A stretch of 64,000 nucleotides of DNA from Actinokineospora baliensis (GTDB taxonomy: Bacteria > Actinomycetota > Actinomycetes > Mycobacteriales > Pseudonocardiaceae): the NCBI RefSeq assembly GCF_016907695.1, contig NZ_JAFBCK010000001.1:2108001-2172000 (forward strand), in the 5' to 3' direction. Below are positions 53,600-63,523 of this stretch, one piece after another. The position numbers were made by a program, and so were the translations under genes. The notes below the pieces were generated by a model. That model was not told the origin of the DNA. It saw only the letters and a program-made list of their open reading frames with translations, and searched no databases. How positions within the stretch are numbered: the stretch's first letter is position 1; every line of letters begins with the position of its first letter.

Positions 53600-54460
53600 T
53601 CAGCGCCCGGTGGGGGTGCAGGCGGCCGGGTCGGCGGTGACGTGGGCCAGGGCGCTCCAGCCCCAGCCGATCACCTGGCCGGTGCCGCGGTTGGACCACG
53701 CGCTCGCCGCGGCGTCGTAGTGGTAGGCGACCAGGGCGCCGTTGGGGCGGACGCCGTAAAGGGTGTCGCCGCCGACGGAGAAGACCGTGGTGAACACGCC
53801 CCAGCCCGCGCCGACGAGCTTGTCGAATTCCAGCCAGGTGCCGGTGGCGAAGTCGTAGCGGAAGCGGAACAGCTTGCCGGAGGAGGATTCCCTGGCGTAG
53901 ACGACGCCGTCGCCCGCGGCCACGATGCGGTCGAAACGGGCCCAGGTGGGTGGCGCCTCGGCGGCTTGGGCGGCGGGCGTGGTGGTGGGCGAAGACGTGG
54001 TCCACTCGCGGACCTCGAGGTTGCCCGCGGAGGTGATCGAGTAGACCTTGCCAGCCGGGTCGACGGTGACCTTCCCGGTGTTGCCGGGTTGGGTGTAGTA
54101 GGCCCAGCCGGTCGACACGGTCTGGAACTGGCCGCCGCCCGCGAAGGTGGACCAGCCGCCGCCGGTCCACTGGTAGCGGCGCAGATCGCCGCCCGCGACG
54201 AGGTAGAAGACGCCGCCTGGGCCCGCCAGGACCAGGCCCGCGTTCCAGCCGGTGCCGATGTAGCGCTTGGCGCCCCAGTCGGCACCGCCGGTCTCCGGTT
54301 CGTTGTGCGGGTAGACGAACAGCCGTCCGTCCGACTCGACGCCGAAGACGTTGGCGGCGGGCGCGCACCGCGGCGGTCCGGCGGCCGCTGTGGTGGGCTG
54401 GGTCAGTGCCAGGAGTGCGGCAACGATCAGCAGGGTAGTGCCGTACTTGGTGAGAGACAT
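53600..54460 (-). CDS. Secreted tachylectin-type lectin, copy 5
   Basis: A 286-residue secreted lectin. The signal peptide (SLTKYGTTLLIVAALLAL) resembles copies 3 and 4 at its start. The propeller has CAPAANVFGVESDGRLFVYPHNEPETGG, WGAKRYIGTGWNAG and LRRYQWTGGGWSTFAGGGQF. A Thr/Pro/Ala insertion (SSPTTTPAAQAAEAPP, about 160-178) interrupts one blade and could be an O-mannosylation site. Cys pair present (RCAPA, AACTPTGR). Confidence 0.9.
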   Translation of the reverse strand: MSLTKYGTTLLIVAALLALTQPTTAAAGPPRCAPAANVFGVESDGRLFVYPHNEPETGGADWGAKRYIGTGWNAGLVLAGPGGVFYLVAGGDLRRYQWTGGGWSTFAGGGQFQTVSTGWAYYTQPGNTGKVTVDPAGKVYSITSAGNLEVREWTTSSPTTTPAAQAAEAPPTWARFDRIVAAGDGVVYARESSSGKLFRFRYDFATGTWLEFDKLVGAGWGVFTTVFSVGGDTLYGVRPNGALVAYHYDAAASAWSNRGTGQVIGWGWSALAHVTADPAACTPTGR

Positions 54461-54541
54461 CCGTTCCCCCGGGTGTGGGAAGTGCTCGAATCCCCCTAGC
54501 GTGCGCCACTTCGAGCCCCGGGTGAAGACCCTGTCGGCAGA

Positions 54542-54595
54542 CGGACGGGCTGATCGGATGGGGGGATGGTCACCCCGATCCGATCAGCCCGTCCG
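54542..54595. terminator. Long hairpin after the decayed lectin copy
   Basis: CGGACGGGCTGATCGGAT and ATCCGATCAGCCCGTCCG form an 18-bp perfect stem nine bases past the stop of the 73-aa remnant. Confidence 0.85.
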
Positions 54596-54604
54596 GTACT
54601 CGAT

Positions 54605-54826
54605 TCAGCCGTAGGCGGCCGGGTCGCCGACGACCCGGCTCCGGGACCACGGCTCCACCGCGGCCGCCGCTTCGCCGGGGTACCCGTAGCCGCTGCCGAG
54701 CACCTCGTACTGCTGGCCGTTGGCCTCGGCTTGGCAGGCCGGAACGGGCGTCGCCGCCGCGGAAACCGCGGCGGCGACGGGGATCCCGGCGGAGGCAACG
54801 ATCGCGGCCGTGCGCTTGAACCGCAT
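54605..54826 (-). pseudogene. Lectin remnant: signal peptide fused to fragments (copy 6)
   Basis: A 73-codon frame. It keeps a complete signal peptide (RFKRTAAIVASAGIPVAAAV) and the start of the mature lectin (CQAEA), then jumps to the middle blade motif (NGQQYEVLGSGYG) and ends with GDPAAYG, like the C-termini of the family. About 200 residues are missing, which points to internal deletion of a lectin gene. It may still be translated as a short secreted peptide. It lies 19 bases after copy 7. Confidence 0.75.
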
Positions 54827-54845
54827 TCGTCGCCCCTCAGGGGGA

Positions 54846-55784
54846 TTAGGAGAAGCAGGCACCCGGGTTGCCCAGGACGCGGGCGAGGCCGTTCCAGCCG
54901 CTGCCCACGAGCTTGCCCTGGCCGTTGTTCGCCCACACGCCCGCGGTGGCGTCGTAGTGGTACTCCCAGAAGCCGTAGTTGGTGGAGCCGTACAGGGTGT
55001 CGCCGCCGACCGTGGTCAGGTGGGTGAAGACGTTCCAGCCGGAGCCGATCGGCGTCTGGAAGGCGACGGTGGTGCCGTTCACCAGGTCGAACTCGGACCG
55101 CTTGAGCTCGTTGGTGGCCGAGTGGCGGGTGTAGAGCACGCCGTTGCCCGCCGAGACGATGTAGTCGATGCCCAGCCAGTCGCCGGGGGCGGCGACGGAG
55201 GCCTTGGTCTGCTTGCCGTTCTTGGCGACCTTGGTGTGCGTGCGGTTGTACAGCTTGTCCTTGACCGTGCCGGTGGCGGCGGCCTTCGCCTTGGCCGAGG
55301 AGCTGTCACCGAGGTAGTTGAGCTCGCCGACGCCGTCGATGAACCACAGGTCGCCGTTGACGTCCGAGGTGACCTTGTTGGTGTTCCCGGCCTGGGTCAG
55401 GTACTTGAAGTCGTCGTGCGAGGCGACGACGACGTACTGCGCGCCACCGTCGAAGGTCTCCCAGTACGAGCCCGACCAGATGTAGCCGCGGACCTCACCG
55501 GTCGGCAGGATCAGGTAGAAGATGCCGTACGGGCCCGCCACGACGGTGCCCGCGTTCCAGCCGGAGCCGATGTAGCGCTTGCTGCCCCAGCTGAAGCCGC
55601 CGTTCTCCGGCTCGTTGTGCGGGTAGACGAACAGGCGCCCGTCCTGCTCGACCCCGTACACCTCGGCGCTCGGTGCGCAGGTGGGCACCGGGGAGGCGGC
55701 GGCGGTCTGGGCCGCGACGACCGGCAGGGTCGCCGCGACCGCCACCGCGGCGATCAGGGTGGTGACGCGCTTTGCGAACTTCAT
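54846..55784 (-). CDS. Secreted tachylectin-type lectin, copy 7
   Basis: A 312-residue secreted lectin from the ATG at 55784. Signal peptide FAKRVTTLIAAVAVAATLPVV. Propeller motifs: CAPSAEVYGVEQDGRLFVYPHNEPENGG, WGSKRYIGSGWNAG, GYIWSGSYWETFDGGAQY and WEYHYDATAGVWANNG. A Lys/Ala-rich insert (AKAKAAATGTVKDKLYNRTHTKVAKNGK, about 165-195 in part) makes it longer than its paralogues. Cys pair present (TCAPS, GACFS). Confidence 0.9.
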   Translation of the reverse strand: MKFAKRVTTLIAAVAVAATLPVVAAQTAAASPVPTCAPSAEVYGVEQDGRLFVYPHNEPENGGFSWGSKRYIGSGWNAGTVVAGPYGIFYLILPTGEVRGYIWSGSYWETFDGGAQYVVVASHDDFKYLTQAGNTNKVTSDVNGDLWFIDGVGELNYLGDSSSAKAKAAATGTVKDKLYNRTHTKVAKNGKQTKASVAAPGDWLGIDYIVSAGNGVLYTRHSATNELKRSEFDLVNGTTVAFQTPIGSGWNVFTHLTTVGGDTLYGSTNYGFWEYHYDATAGVWANNGQGKLVGSGWNGLARVLGNPGACFS

Positions 55785-56133
55785 CAGGTTGTTCCCCAAG
55801 GTTTGTCTTGCGTGTGTGAGGACGCCGCCGCCACCCCCGATGCGGTTGTGGTCAACCGCTGGGCGTTGCCGTCCCTGTGGTGCGCACCGGAGCAGACGCC
55901 GCCACAGAATCGCGATCACGAAGGCCCCAAGCCCCCGCCATCGCGTGCCATTCCCCAGAAGTACCGCCCCAGTGATCACGATTGTAGCGGGATCAGCCGG
56001 GCTGTCCAGTTCGATTCGCCCCATTCCCGGTGTGTCGTGGTGATCGCGGCGAGTGCGGGAAATCCTGTAACACCACCGGGTTCACCGGAGATGTACTTGT
56101 CCCGCATTCGCCGCGCCGGTCGCCGATTGTCGA
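55785..56133. other. Gene-free spacer within the lectin array
   Basis: About 350 bp with no gene; it must contain the promoter of copy 7 on the minus strand. The stretch is less GC-biased (ATCACGATTGTAGCGGG). No repeat element is present. Confidence 0.4.
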
Positions 56134-57246
56134 TCAAGCGCCCGGCTGGAACCGCACGAGCTTGCCGACGCCTGCCGCGTCGACCAGCAGCACCGCGTGG
56201 TCCGAGGTGCCGGAGGCCGCGACCGGGTCGAGCACCGAGGTGCCGAGCGGGGCGCTCCACGGGTTCCAGGTGGCCGAACCCGGTGCGGTCTCACCGGAGC
56301 GCACCACAGAACCGCCGGTGGTCCTGGCCACGACCTGCACGCCCTGGCCCCAGTCCAGCACCGCGTCGGGGGAGCCCGTGAAGGTGTTGCCGCCACTGAT
56401 ATCGGTCCACGCGGTAAAGCCGGTCGCGGTTTCCCGCGCCGTGCGCAGTGAACCGTCGACCCCGCGCGCGACTATCTGCACGGTGCCGTCCCCGCGCTTG
56501 ACGACGATCGGCAGGCCCGCCGTGGCGAAGCCGGGGCGACCTTCGGCGCGCTGATTCGGTCGTTGTCGAATGTGCGGAACTCGACCTCACCGGCGGCGTT
56601 CCGGTAGGTGATCAGCGGGGTGCCGTAGTTCGGTCGGAGGAAAACGTCGGTGCCCACCACGACCCCGGTGTTGCGCCACGGCAGGAAACCGGTGTTCGAC
56701 GACAGTTGTACAGCGTTGTAGAGCCTGCCGGAGGCGTCGACGGCAAACGCTTGCACGAGGTCCGATCCGGTTCCGACCACGAATGGCCCGGCGGCGAAGA
56801 CACCCGCCGTCTGGTCGGGGTCGCGGAAGGTGTCCCAGGTCGATTGGGTGTAGATGCGGCCATTGGCGTCGTCGCCGGCGGCCGCGACGTAGGTGAAGGC
56901 CACCTGCCCCCGCTGCGCCAGCGTCGCCCGGCCGGTGGGGCCCTGGTAGTCGGCGGCCCGCGACCGCTCGACGAGGGTCCGGTCGTCCGCGCGCTGGCGG
57001 CCGAACAACAGCAGCAGCCGTCGCTCTGGCCGAACACCGACGGCAGCGCCGACCAGCCCGAGCCGACGACCCGGCCGATCCCGTTGTTGGCCCAGGAACC
57101 GGTGGTCTCGTCGTAGCGGTACCAGATCAGGTTCCCGCCGAGCGAGGCGTTGGCGGCGCCGCCGCAGCCGGACCGGCCATGATCGGCAACCCGGCGACGG
57201 CAACCACGCCTGCCGCGAAAACGACGGCGAGTTTCCTGCTGTTCAT
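56134..57246 (-). pseudogene. Decayed two-domain lectin gene (copy 8)
   Basis: Reading from an ATG at 57246, a signal peptide (NSRKLAVVFAAGVVAVAGLP) is followed by a frame change. The end of a propeller follows in another frame (NLIWYRYDETTGSWANNG), with most blades missing. The second domain then follows in a further frame (GQVAFTYVAAAGDD...), and its C-terminal 115 residues (MQIVARGVDGS...) are in yet another frame. The second domain is homologous to residues 300-620 of copy 10. Several frameshifts and a large deletion make it a pseudogene. Confidence 0.85.
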
Positions 57247-57329
57247 CTGGTGTTCCCCAGGCAGATCGGGGCGCGGCCCCAGACCGCGCGGCGTGGTCAT
57301 CTTAGTCGCCGCGCGGTCCGGAGTGGAGG

Positions 57330-57476
57330 ATCAGGACCGGTAGGGGATCCACGGCTGCTGGACCTACCAGTCGATGATCTGCCGCCGCACGACCGTGCCG
57401 TCACGTTGTGCCTGCCGAGCAGCAGCCGTGTGACCTCCGCCGGCGTGGCCCACCTGCGTTCCCCAGGAGCGGGCGG
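57330..57476 (-). pseudogene. C-terminal lectin fragment (copy 9)
   Basis: In the minus-strand frame, DGTVVRRQIIDW then a stop and QQPWIP correspond to DGTVVRRVVTDWAAQQPWIP near the end of copy 10. It is a duplicated and decayed 3' end lying directly downstream of copy 10. Confidence 0.7.
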
Positions 57477-59345
57477 TTATCCGTTGAACGGGAAGGGGAC
57501 CAGCGTGCCCTTGCCGGACGCATCGATGAGCAGGACCACCTTCCCCTTCTGATAGGTGCCCGAGGAGATCACGGGGTCCACCGTCGAGGTGCCGACCGGG
57601 ATCCACGGCTGCTGGGCCGCCCAGTCGGTGACCACCCTGCGTACCACCGTGCCATCGGTGGTGCGGGCCACCAGGTCGATCCGGCTCGGGTTCCACGGCA
57701 GTGTGTCGACAGCACCGGTGAAGGTGAGGCCGCCGCTGATGTCGGTCCACGGGTCGAAGCCGGTGGCGTTCGACTGAGCGGTCCACAGCTTTCCGGCGCC
57801 GTCAACGGCTATCAGCCGCTCGTGCCCGCCCACCGCACCGTTGCCCGTGGTCCAGGTGGGCACGCCCATTCCAGGCAGCACCTCGGTGGTCTTCGGTGCC
57901 GAGAGTTGGCGGCCCCGCATGCCCTCGCGGTACTCCGCCTGCCCCACCGAGTTGCGGGTGATGGCGACGACCGCGGAGTACGGCTTGGTGAGTGTGGTGT
58001 CCGGTCCGAGCCTCTCCGCCATGGTGTACCAGCCCCCGAAGCTGTCGACCCCGCGGGTGGACTCGGAGAGGGTGCCGACGTTGTCGAGGCCGTAGGCGTA
58101 CACGCCTTCGCTGCCGATCATGAACAGTGCTGGTCCGGTGCGGAACGACTTGCCCACGTTGGTCGCGGTGCTGAACCCGCCGTCCGGCTGTTGGACGTGG
58201 AACCGGCCGATGCCGTCCTGGCTGCTGGCCGACACGAACGCGCGGCCCTTGGCGCCGTACTCCCGTGCCACCGACGCGGTGCCGGTGTACCCCTGGTAGC
58301 CGGACATGGCGGTCCAGTTGACCTTGGTGGGGTCCTGCGGGTCTTCCGCGCCGAACAGCAGTTGGCCGTTGTTGTTCACCCACGCCGCTTCGTACGTGCG
58401 GGTGTTCTCGTTGAACCTCAGCGCGGGCCGCTCATCGTGTGCCGCGGGCAGCGGTGGTTCCGGTACCGGGGGCACCGGCGGCACGGGGGGCTCGGGCTGT
58501 GGTGGCACCGCCACCGGCGTCGTGCAGCCCGCCGCGGAAGTGCCCGCGAGGGTGTTCCACCCGGAGCCGACGACCTTGCCGATGCCGTTGTTCGCCCAGG
58601 TGCCCGCCGCGTCGTCGTACCGGTACCAGAGCAGGGTGCCCGCGGCGTCGTTGGCGACGCCGTAGAGCACGCCGCCCCCGCCCCCGAAGAGGCGCTTGAA
58701 GGAACTGAAGCCGCGCCCCACGACCTGGCCGGTCACCGCCCAGTGCAGGGAGTCGAACTCGAACCGGTACCGGAGCAGGAGATCGCCCGAGCGCAGGAAG
58801 AACCCGCCGTCGCCGGAGGCGATCATGTCCCCCGTCGCGCCCGGGAACCCCAATTGCAGCCCCTTGGACAGGAACCGCCCCTGGTCGTCCCAGCTCGACG
58901 CGGTGAAGCCGGTGGTGCCGTTGGTGAGCAGCCGCCCCCGCTCGTCCACGGTGATCTTCTCGGACGTGGCCGGGTCGAGGCGGCCGAGGTCCTGGTACTG
59001 GCGGCCGCCGAAGGTGGCCCAGGACGAGCCGGTCCACTGGTAGCGGCGGTGCTGCAGATCGCCCTTGGTGACGTAGTGGATCCACCCGCCGGGCCCGGCC
59101 ATGACGGTGCCGCCGTTCCAGCCGGAGCCGATGTAGCGCTTGGCGCCCCAGCTCGCCGCACCCGTCTCGGGCTCGTTGTGCGGGTAGACGAAGAGGCGGC
59201 CGTCCGGCTCCACCCCGAACACGTCTACAGCGGGAGAGCACACCGGCGGACCGGCGGCGGGCGCCGCGCTCGCGCTGGTCGCGGACAGGCAGGTGGCGGC
59301 GAGGACAGCGGCCACGAGCACACCCGCACGTCTGATGTCGTGCAT
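57477..59345 (-). CDS. Secreted two-domain lectin: tachylectin propeller plus second propeller-like domain (copy 10)
   Basis: A 622-residue secreted protein. Signal peptide 1-28 (GVLVAAVLAATCLSATSASA). Residues 33-272 are a tachylectin propeller (CSPAVDVFGVEPDGRLFVYPHNEPETG, WGAKRYIGSGWNGG, WYRYDDAAGTWANNG). A Pro-rich linker follows (PQPEPPVPPVPPVPEPPLP, about 279-297). Residues 300-620 form a second beta-rich domain with repeated W/G motifs (WVNNNGQLLFGAED, FSTATNVGKSF, TGFDPWTDISGGLTFTG, VDLVARTTDGTVV) like PLL-type lectin propellers. Same second domain as the decayed copy 8. It is the only intact two-domain member of the array. Confidence 0.87.
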   Translation of the reverse strand: MHDIRRAGVLVAAVLAATCLSATSASAAPAAGPPVCSPAVDVFGVEPDGRLFVYPHNEPETGAASWGAKRYIGSGWNGGTVMAGPGGWIHYVTKGDLQHRRYQWTGSSWATFGGRQYQDLGRLDPATSEKITVDERGRLLTNGTTGFTASSWDDQGRFLSKGLQLGFPGATGDMIASGDGGFFLRSGDLLLRYRFEFDSLHWAVTGQVVGRGFSSFKRLFGGGGGVLYGVANDAAGTLLWYRYDDAAGTWANNGIGKVVGSGWNTLAGTSAAGCTTPVAVPPQPEPPVPPVPPVPEPPLPAAHDERPALRFNENTRTYEAAWVNNNGQLLFGAEDPQDPTKVNWTAMSGYQGYTGTASVAREYGAKGRAFVSASSQDGIGRFHVQQPDGGFSTATNVGKSFRTGPALFMIGSEGVYAYGLDNVGTLSESTRGVDSFGGWYTMAERLGPDTTLTKPYSAVVAITRNSVGQAEYREGMRGRQLSAPKTTEVLPGMGVPTWTTGNGAVGGHERLIAVDGAGKLWTAQSNATGFDPWTDISGGLTFTGAVDTLPWNPSRIDLVARTTDGTVVRRVVTDWAAQQPWIPVGTSTVDPVISSGTYQKGKVVLLIDASGKGTLVPFPFNG

Positions 59346-59517
59346 GTCAGTTCAACCCCAGGAACCGTGTGAATCGGAGGCCAGAGACTAAACGCTCCCG
59401 GTTCCTTTGTGGACTGCCCTTGCTCACCCCGAGTGGGCGGTCCGTGCTCAGAGCACTGTTGATCAAGGACTCTGTAAGCAGTCTCACAAGCTCTGCGGAC
59501 GGTGCGTGTCGGCGCCG

Positions 59518-62500
59518 TCACACCCCCGCCACGGCGGGCTTGACCTCCAGCGACTCCAGGAACTTCACGCACCAGTCCAGCAGGTCGAGGTCGCGCAGCA
59601 CCGGCGCCCCGATGCGCCCACCAGCCCCACCCTCCGTGGGTCGGGGCGTGGTGACCGTGTTCGTGACCGCCTTGTGCACGGCCTTCGGGTGCAGCCGCTT
59701 GAGCCGAACCAGCTGGGAATCGCGCAACGGCAGCGGCGCGAACCGGATGTTGTTGCCCTGCGCGATCACCTCGGTGACCCCGTGCTCCCGGCACTGCTGC
59801 CGGAACCGGGCCACCGCGAGCAGGTTGACCACCGGCGTCGGCGGCTCCCCGTACCGGTCGACCAGCTCCTCGCGCACCGCGTCCAGGGCGGCCGTGTCCG
59901 GCGCGGCGGCCAGCTTGCGGTACGCCTCCAGCCGTAGTCGTTCACCGGGGACGTAGTCGTGCGGGATGTGCGCGTCGACCGGCAGGTCGACCCGGACCTC
60001 GGCCAACTCCTCCTCGTCCTCGGCCCCGGGTGCCCCGGCGTGCTTGCGGAAGGCCTCCACCGCCTCGCCGACCAGGCGCACGTAGAGGTCGAAACCGACG
60101 CCCGCGATGTGGCCGGACTGCTCGGCGCCGAGGATGTTGCCAGCGCCGCGGATCTCCAGGTCCTTCATGGCCACGGCCATGCCCGCGCCGAGTTCGGTGT
60201 TCTGGGCGATGGTGGCCAGCCGGTCGTGCGCGGTCTCGGTGAGCGGGGACTCCGGCGGGTACAGGAAGTACGCGTAGCCGCGCTCGCGGCCACGGCCGAC
60301 CCGGCCGCGCAGCTGGTGCAGCTGGGCCAGGCCCAGCATGTCGCCGCGCTCGACGATGAGGGTGTTGGCGTTGGAGATGTCCAGACCGGTCTCGACGATC
60401 GTGGTGCAGACCAGCACGTCGTGCTCGCGCTCCCAGAAGCCCTGGATGATCTTCTCCAGGCGCTCCTCGTTCATCTGGCCGTGCGCGGTGACCACCCTGG
60501 CCTCGGGGATCAGCTCGCGCAGCCTGCGGGCGGCCTTCTCGATCGACGACACCCGGTTGTGCACGTAGAAGACCTGGCCGTCGCGCAGGAGCTCGCGCCG
60601 GATCGCGGCGCCGACCTGCTTGTCGTCGTAGCCGCCGACGTAGGTGAGGATGGGGTGGCGGTCCTCCGGCGGGGTCAGGATGGTCGACATCTCCCGGATG
60701 CCCGCCAACGACATCTCCAGGGTGCGCGGGATCGGCGTCGCCGACATCGTCAGGACGTCGACGTGCGTGCGCAGCGCCTTGATGTGCTCCTTGTGCTCGA
60801 CGCCGAAGCGCTGCTCCTCGTCGACGATCACCAGGCCGAGGTCCTTGTAGCGCAGCCCGGTCTGCAGCAGCCGGTGCGTGCCGATGACGATGTCGACCGA
60901 CCCGTCGGCCAGGCCCTCGACGGTGCGCTCGGACTCCTGCGGGTCGGTGAACCGCGACAGCCCCCGCACGGTGACCGGGAACGAGTGCATGCGGCCGGAG
61001 AAGGTGTTCAGGTGCTGCTGCGCCAGCAGCGTGGTCGGCACCAGCACCGCCACCTGCTTGCCGTCCTGCACCGCCTTGAACGCCGCCCGCACCGCGATCT
61101 CGGTCTTGCCGTACCCGACGTCGCCGCAGATGACCCGGTCCATCGGGACGCCGCGCATCATGTCGGCCTTGACCTCGTCGATCGCGGCGAGCTGGTCGAT
61201 GGTCTCGGTGAACGGGAAGGCGTCCTCGAGTTCGCGCTGCCACGGCGTGTCCGGCCCGAACGCGTGCCCAGGCGCGGCCTGGCGGGCCGCGTAGAGCTGC
61301 ACCAGCTCCGCGGCGATCTGCTTGACCGCCTTCTTGGCCTTGGCCTTCGTGTTCTTCCAGTCGGACCCGCCGAGCTTGTTGAGCGTGGGCAGCTCACCGC
61401 CGACGTAGCGCGACACCTCGTCGAGCTGGTCGGTCGGCACGAACAGCCGGTCGCCCGGCTGGCCGCGCTTGGAGCTCGCGTACTCCAGCACCAGGTACTC
61501 GCGGGTGGCCCCCGCGACCGTGCGCTGCACCATCTCGATGTAGCGGCCGATGCCGTGCTGCTCGTGCACGACGTAGTCGCCCGCCTTGAGCGCCAACGGG
61601 TCCACCGCGTTGCGGCGCCGCGACGGCATCTTGGTCGACATGTCCTTTGTGGACGTGCCGTGCCTGCCGCCGGTCAGGTCGGCCTCGGTCACCAGGACCA
61701 GGTTCGAACCGGGGGCGATGAGACCGTCTTCGATGGCGCCGCAGACGACGGTGACCACGCCCGCGCGAGGGGGCTGCGAGAGGCCCTCCTCGGCGAAGAC
61801 GGCAGACACCTCGGCCTCGGCCAACTGCTCCACCGCGCGCTTGGCGGTACCGGCCCCCGGCACGACCAAGACCGCGATGCCGTCGGTGGACGTGTGCGCG
61901 CGCAGGTCCGCGAACGCCCGCTCGATCTCACCGCGGTAGCCCTCGACCGGGCGCACGTCGAGGGTGATCGAGTCCTCGTCCGGCGTGGTCAGCTGCGACA
62001 GCGTCCACCAGGGGTGCTCGTGGTCGCGGGCGTGCGCGGCGACGTCACCGAGGTCGCGGTAGGCCGACGCGCCCAGGTCGATCGGGGCCTTGCCGCCGCC
62101 CGCGGCCGCCATCCAGGAGGCCTCCAGGAACTCCTGGCCGGTGCGCACCAGGTCGTGCGCCCGGGTGCGGATCTTCTCCGGGTCGTTGAGCAGCACGTGC
62201 GTGCCCGGCGGGACGACGTCGGTGAGCAGCTGCATCTGCCCGGGCACCAGCGCCGGGATCAGCGCCTCCATGCCCTCCGACGGGATCCCCTCGGCGAGCT
62301 TGGTCAGCATCTCGTGCAGGTGCGCGTCGGCCTGGTGCAGCTCGGCCAGCCCGGCCGCCCTGGTCCGCACGTCCTCGGTCAGCAGCAACTCCCGGCACGG
62401 CGGGGCGGTGACCTCGGCGACCTCCCCCGGCAGCGACCGCTGGTCGGCCACCGCGAACGGGCGGATCTCACTGACCTCGTCGCCCCAGAACTCCACCCGG

Positions 62501-63102
62501 ACCGGGTGCTCCGCGGTCGGCGGGAACAGGTCGAGGATGCCGCCGCGCACGGCGAACTCGCCGCGCTTCTCCACCATGTCCACCCTGGCGTAGGCCAGGT
62601 CGGCGAGCCGAGCCACCACCGCGTCGAAGTCCTGCTCCACCCCGGTCCGCAGGTGCACCGGGGCGAGCTCGCCCAGGCCGGGGGCCATCGGCTGGATCAG
62701 GCTGCGGACCGTGGCCACGACCACCTTCAGGGCCCCGGCCGGGTGCTCCTCCGGGTGAGCCAGCCTGCGCAGGATCGCCAACCGGGCACCGACCGTGTCC
62801 GCCCGGGGGGAGAGGCGCTCATGCGGGAGCGTCTCCCAACTGGGGAAATCCGCCACGGCATCGCGCCCGAGCAGGTCGCGGAGCACAGCGACGAGGTCGT
62901 CGGACTCGCGACCGGTGGCCGTGATCGCCAGCACCGGGGTTTTGGCGGCCAGCGCGGCCACGACCAGCGGCCGGGCGGCAACCGGCCCGGAGAGCGTCTT
63001 GGTGGGAGAACCCGCCGCGTCGGTGATGGCGACGGCGGCGGGATCGGCGAGCAGGGTGGTCAGCAGGCCGTGCAGCTTCGACACGAGCGGGGTGTCCTTC
63101 AT
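59518..63102 (-). CDS. mfd: Transcription-repair coupling factor
   Basis: A 1194-residue Mfd that removes stalled RNA polymerase and recruits UvrA. The N-terminal UvrB-like domains (1-470) include [23 protein letters not shown]. The RNA polymerase interaction domain (about 505-580) has [18 protein letters not shown]. The translocase has [19 protein letters not shown] (Walker A), VDEEQRFG (DEEQ box), [13 protein letters not shown] and [19 protein letters not shown]. The C-terminal D7-like domain ends at 1194. It is on the same strand as the lectin array that follows it. Confidence 0.97.
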   Translation of the reverse strand: MKDTPLVSKLHGLLTTLLADPAAVAITDAAGSPTKTLSGPVAARPLVVAALAAKTPVLAITATGRESDDLVAVLRDLLGRDAVADFPSWETLPHERLSPRADTVGARLAILRRLAHPEEHPAGALKVVVATVRSLIQPMAPGLGELAPVHLRTGVEQDFDAVVARLADLAYARVDMVEKRGEFAVRGGILDLFPPTAEHPVRVEFWGDEVSEIRPFAVADQRSLPGEVAEVTAPPCRELLLTEDVRTRAAGLAELHQADAHLHEMLTKLAEGIPSEGMEALIPALVPGQMQLLTDVVPPGTHVLLNDPEKIRTRAHDLVRTGQEFLEASWMAAAGGGKAPIDLGASAYRDLGDVAAHARDHEHPWWTLSQLTTPDEDSITLDVRPVEGYRGEIERAFADLRAHTSTDGIAVLVVPGAGTAKRAVEQLAEAEVSAVFAEEGLSQPPRAGVVTVVCGAIEDGLIAPGSNLVLVTEADLTGGRHGTSTKDMSTKMPSRRRNAVDPLALKAGDYVVHEQHGIGRYIEMVQRTVAGATREYLVLEYASSKRGQPGDRLFVPTDQLDEVSRYVGGELPTLNKLGGSDWKNTKAKAKKAVKQIAAELVQLYAARQAAPGHAFGPDTPWQRELEDAFPFTETIDQLAAIDEVKADMMRGVPMDRVICGDVGYGKTEIAVRAAFKAVQDGKQVAVLVPTTLLAQQHLNTFSGRMHSFPVTVRGLSRFTDPQESERTVEGLADGSVDIVIGTHRLLQTGLRYKDLGLVIVDEEQRFGVEHKEHIKALRTHVDVLTMSATPIPRTLEMSLAGIREMSTILTPPEDRHPILTYVGGYDDKQVGAAIRRELLRDGQVFYVHNRVSSIEKAARRLRELIPEARVVTAHGQMNEERLEKIIQGFWEREHDVLVCTTIVETGLDISNANTLIVERGDMLGLAQLHQLRGRVGRGRERGYAYFLYPPESPLTETAHDRLATIAQNTELGAGMAVAMKDLEIRGAGNILGAEQSGHIAGVGFDLYVRLVGEAVEAFRKHAGAPGAEDEEELAEVRVDLPVDAHIPHDYVPGERLRLEAYRKLAAAPDTAALDAVREELVDRYGEPPTPVVNLLAVARFRQQCREHGVTEVIAQGNNIRFAPLPLRDSQLVRLKRLHPKAVHKAVTNTVTTPRPTEGGAGGRIGAPVLRDLDLLDWCVKFLESLEVKPAVAGV

Positions 63103-63264
63103 GCGGGGTGAGGTCCGCCGTCCAGCCTACGGGTCGAGACCGACAGCCGTCGCGTCGCGATCCGGACCGTGGTGGTGGGGTGGGCTCGGGACCCGGGTCT
63201 GTGGTGGTGGGGTGGGGTGGATGGGGCTGGGTCGGCTCGCCTGCGGCATTGCGCTGGATCGTGG

Positions 63265-63335
63265 TGGGGCGGTGGGCTCGGTGGGGCTCGCGCCCCGGAC
63301 CCGTGGTGGTGCGGTGGGCTCGGTGGGGCGGGTTC
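63265..63335. repeat. Inverted copy of the 35.3-kb tandem repeat unit
   Basis: GGTGGGCTCGGTGGGGC occurs at 63271 and 63313, 42 bp apart, with GGACCCGTGGTGGTG between. It is the reverse complement of the unit at 35261-35410. Confidence 0.6.
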
Positions 63336-63381
63336 GGCTCGCCTGCGGCATCGCGACCTGGATCCGTCGTGGTCGGGTGTG

Positions 63382-63523
63382 CTCGATGGGGCGAACTTGG
63401 TTTGCGCGGGGCCCCTGCGCTACCCGTGGCAGGACCGCAAAGCTGGGGCCGAAAAGCATGGCCCTGCAGCGCACAACGCTACGGATACCGCCACCCCACG
63501 CAAACCAAGTCCGCCCCATCGAG
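63382..63523 (+). repeat. Palindromic repeat element, copy F
   Basis: Arms CTCGATGGGGCGAACTTGG / CCAAGTCCGCCCCATCGAG with CTTGGTTTG on both sides, as in copy D. The interior is nearly identical to copy A (GGACCGCAAAGCTGGGGCCG). Confidence 0.85.

Noticed and set aside
59959..63111. A 1050-codon plus-strand open frame
   Set aside because: Antisense shadow of mfd with His/Arg/Gly-rich composition and no family.
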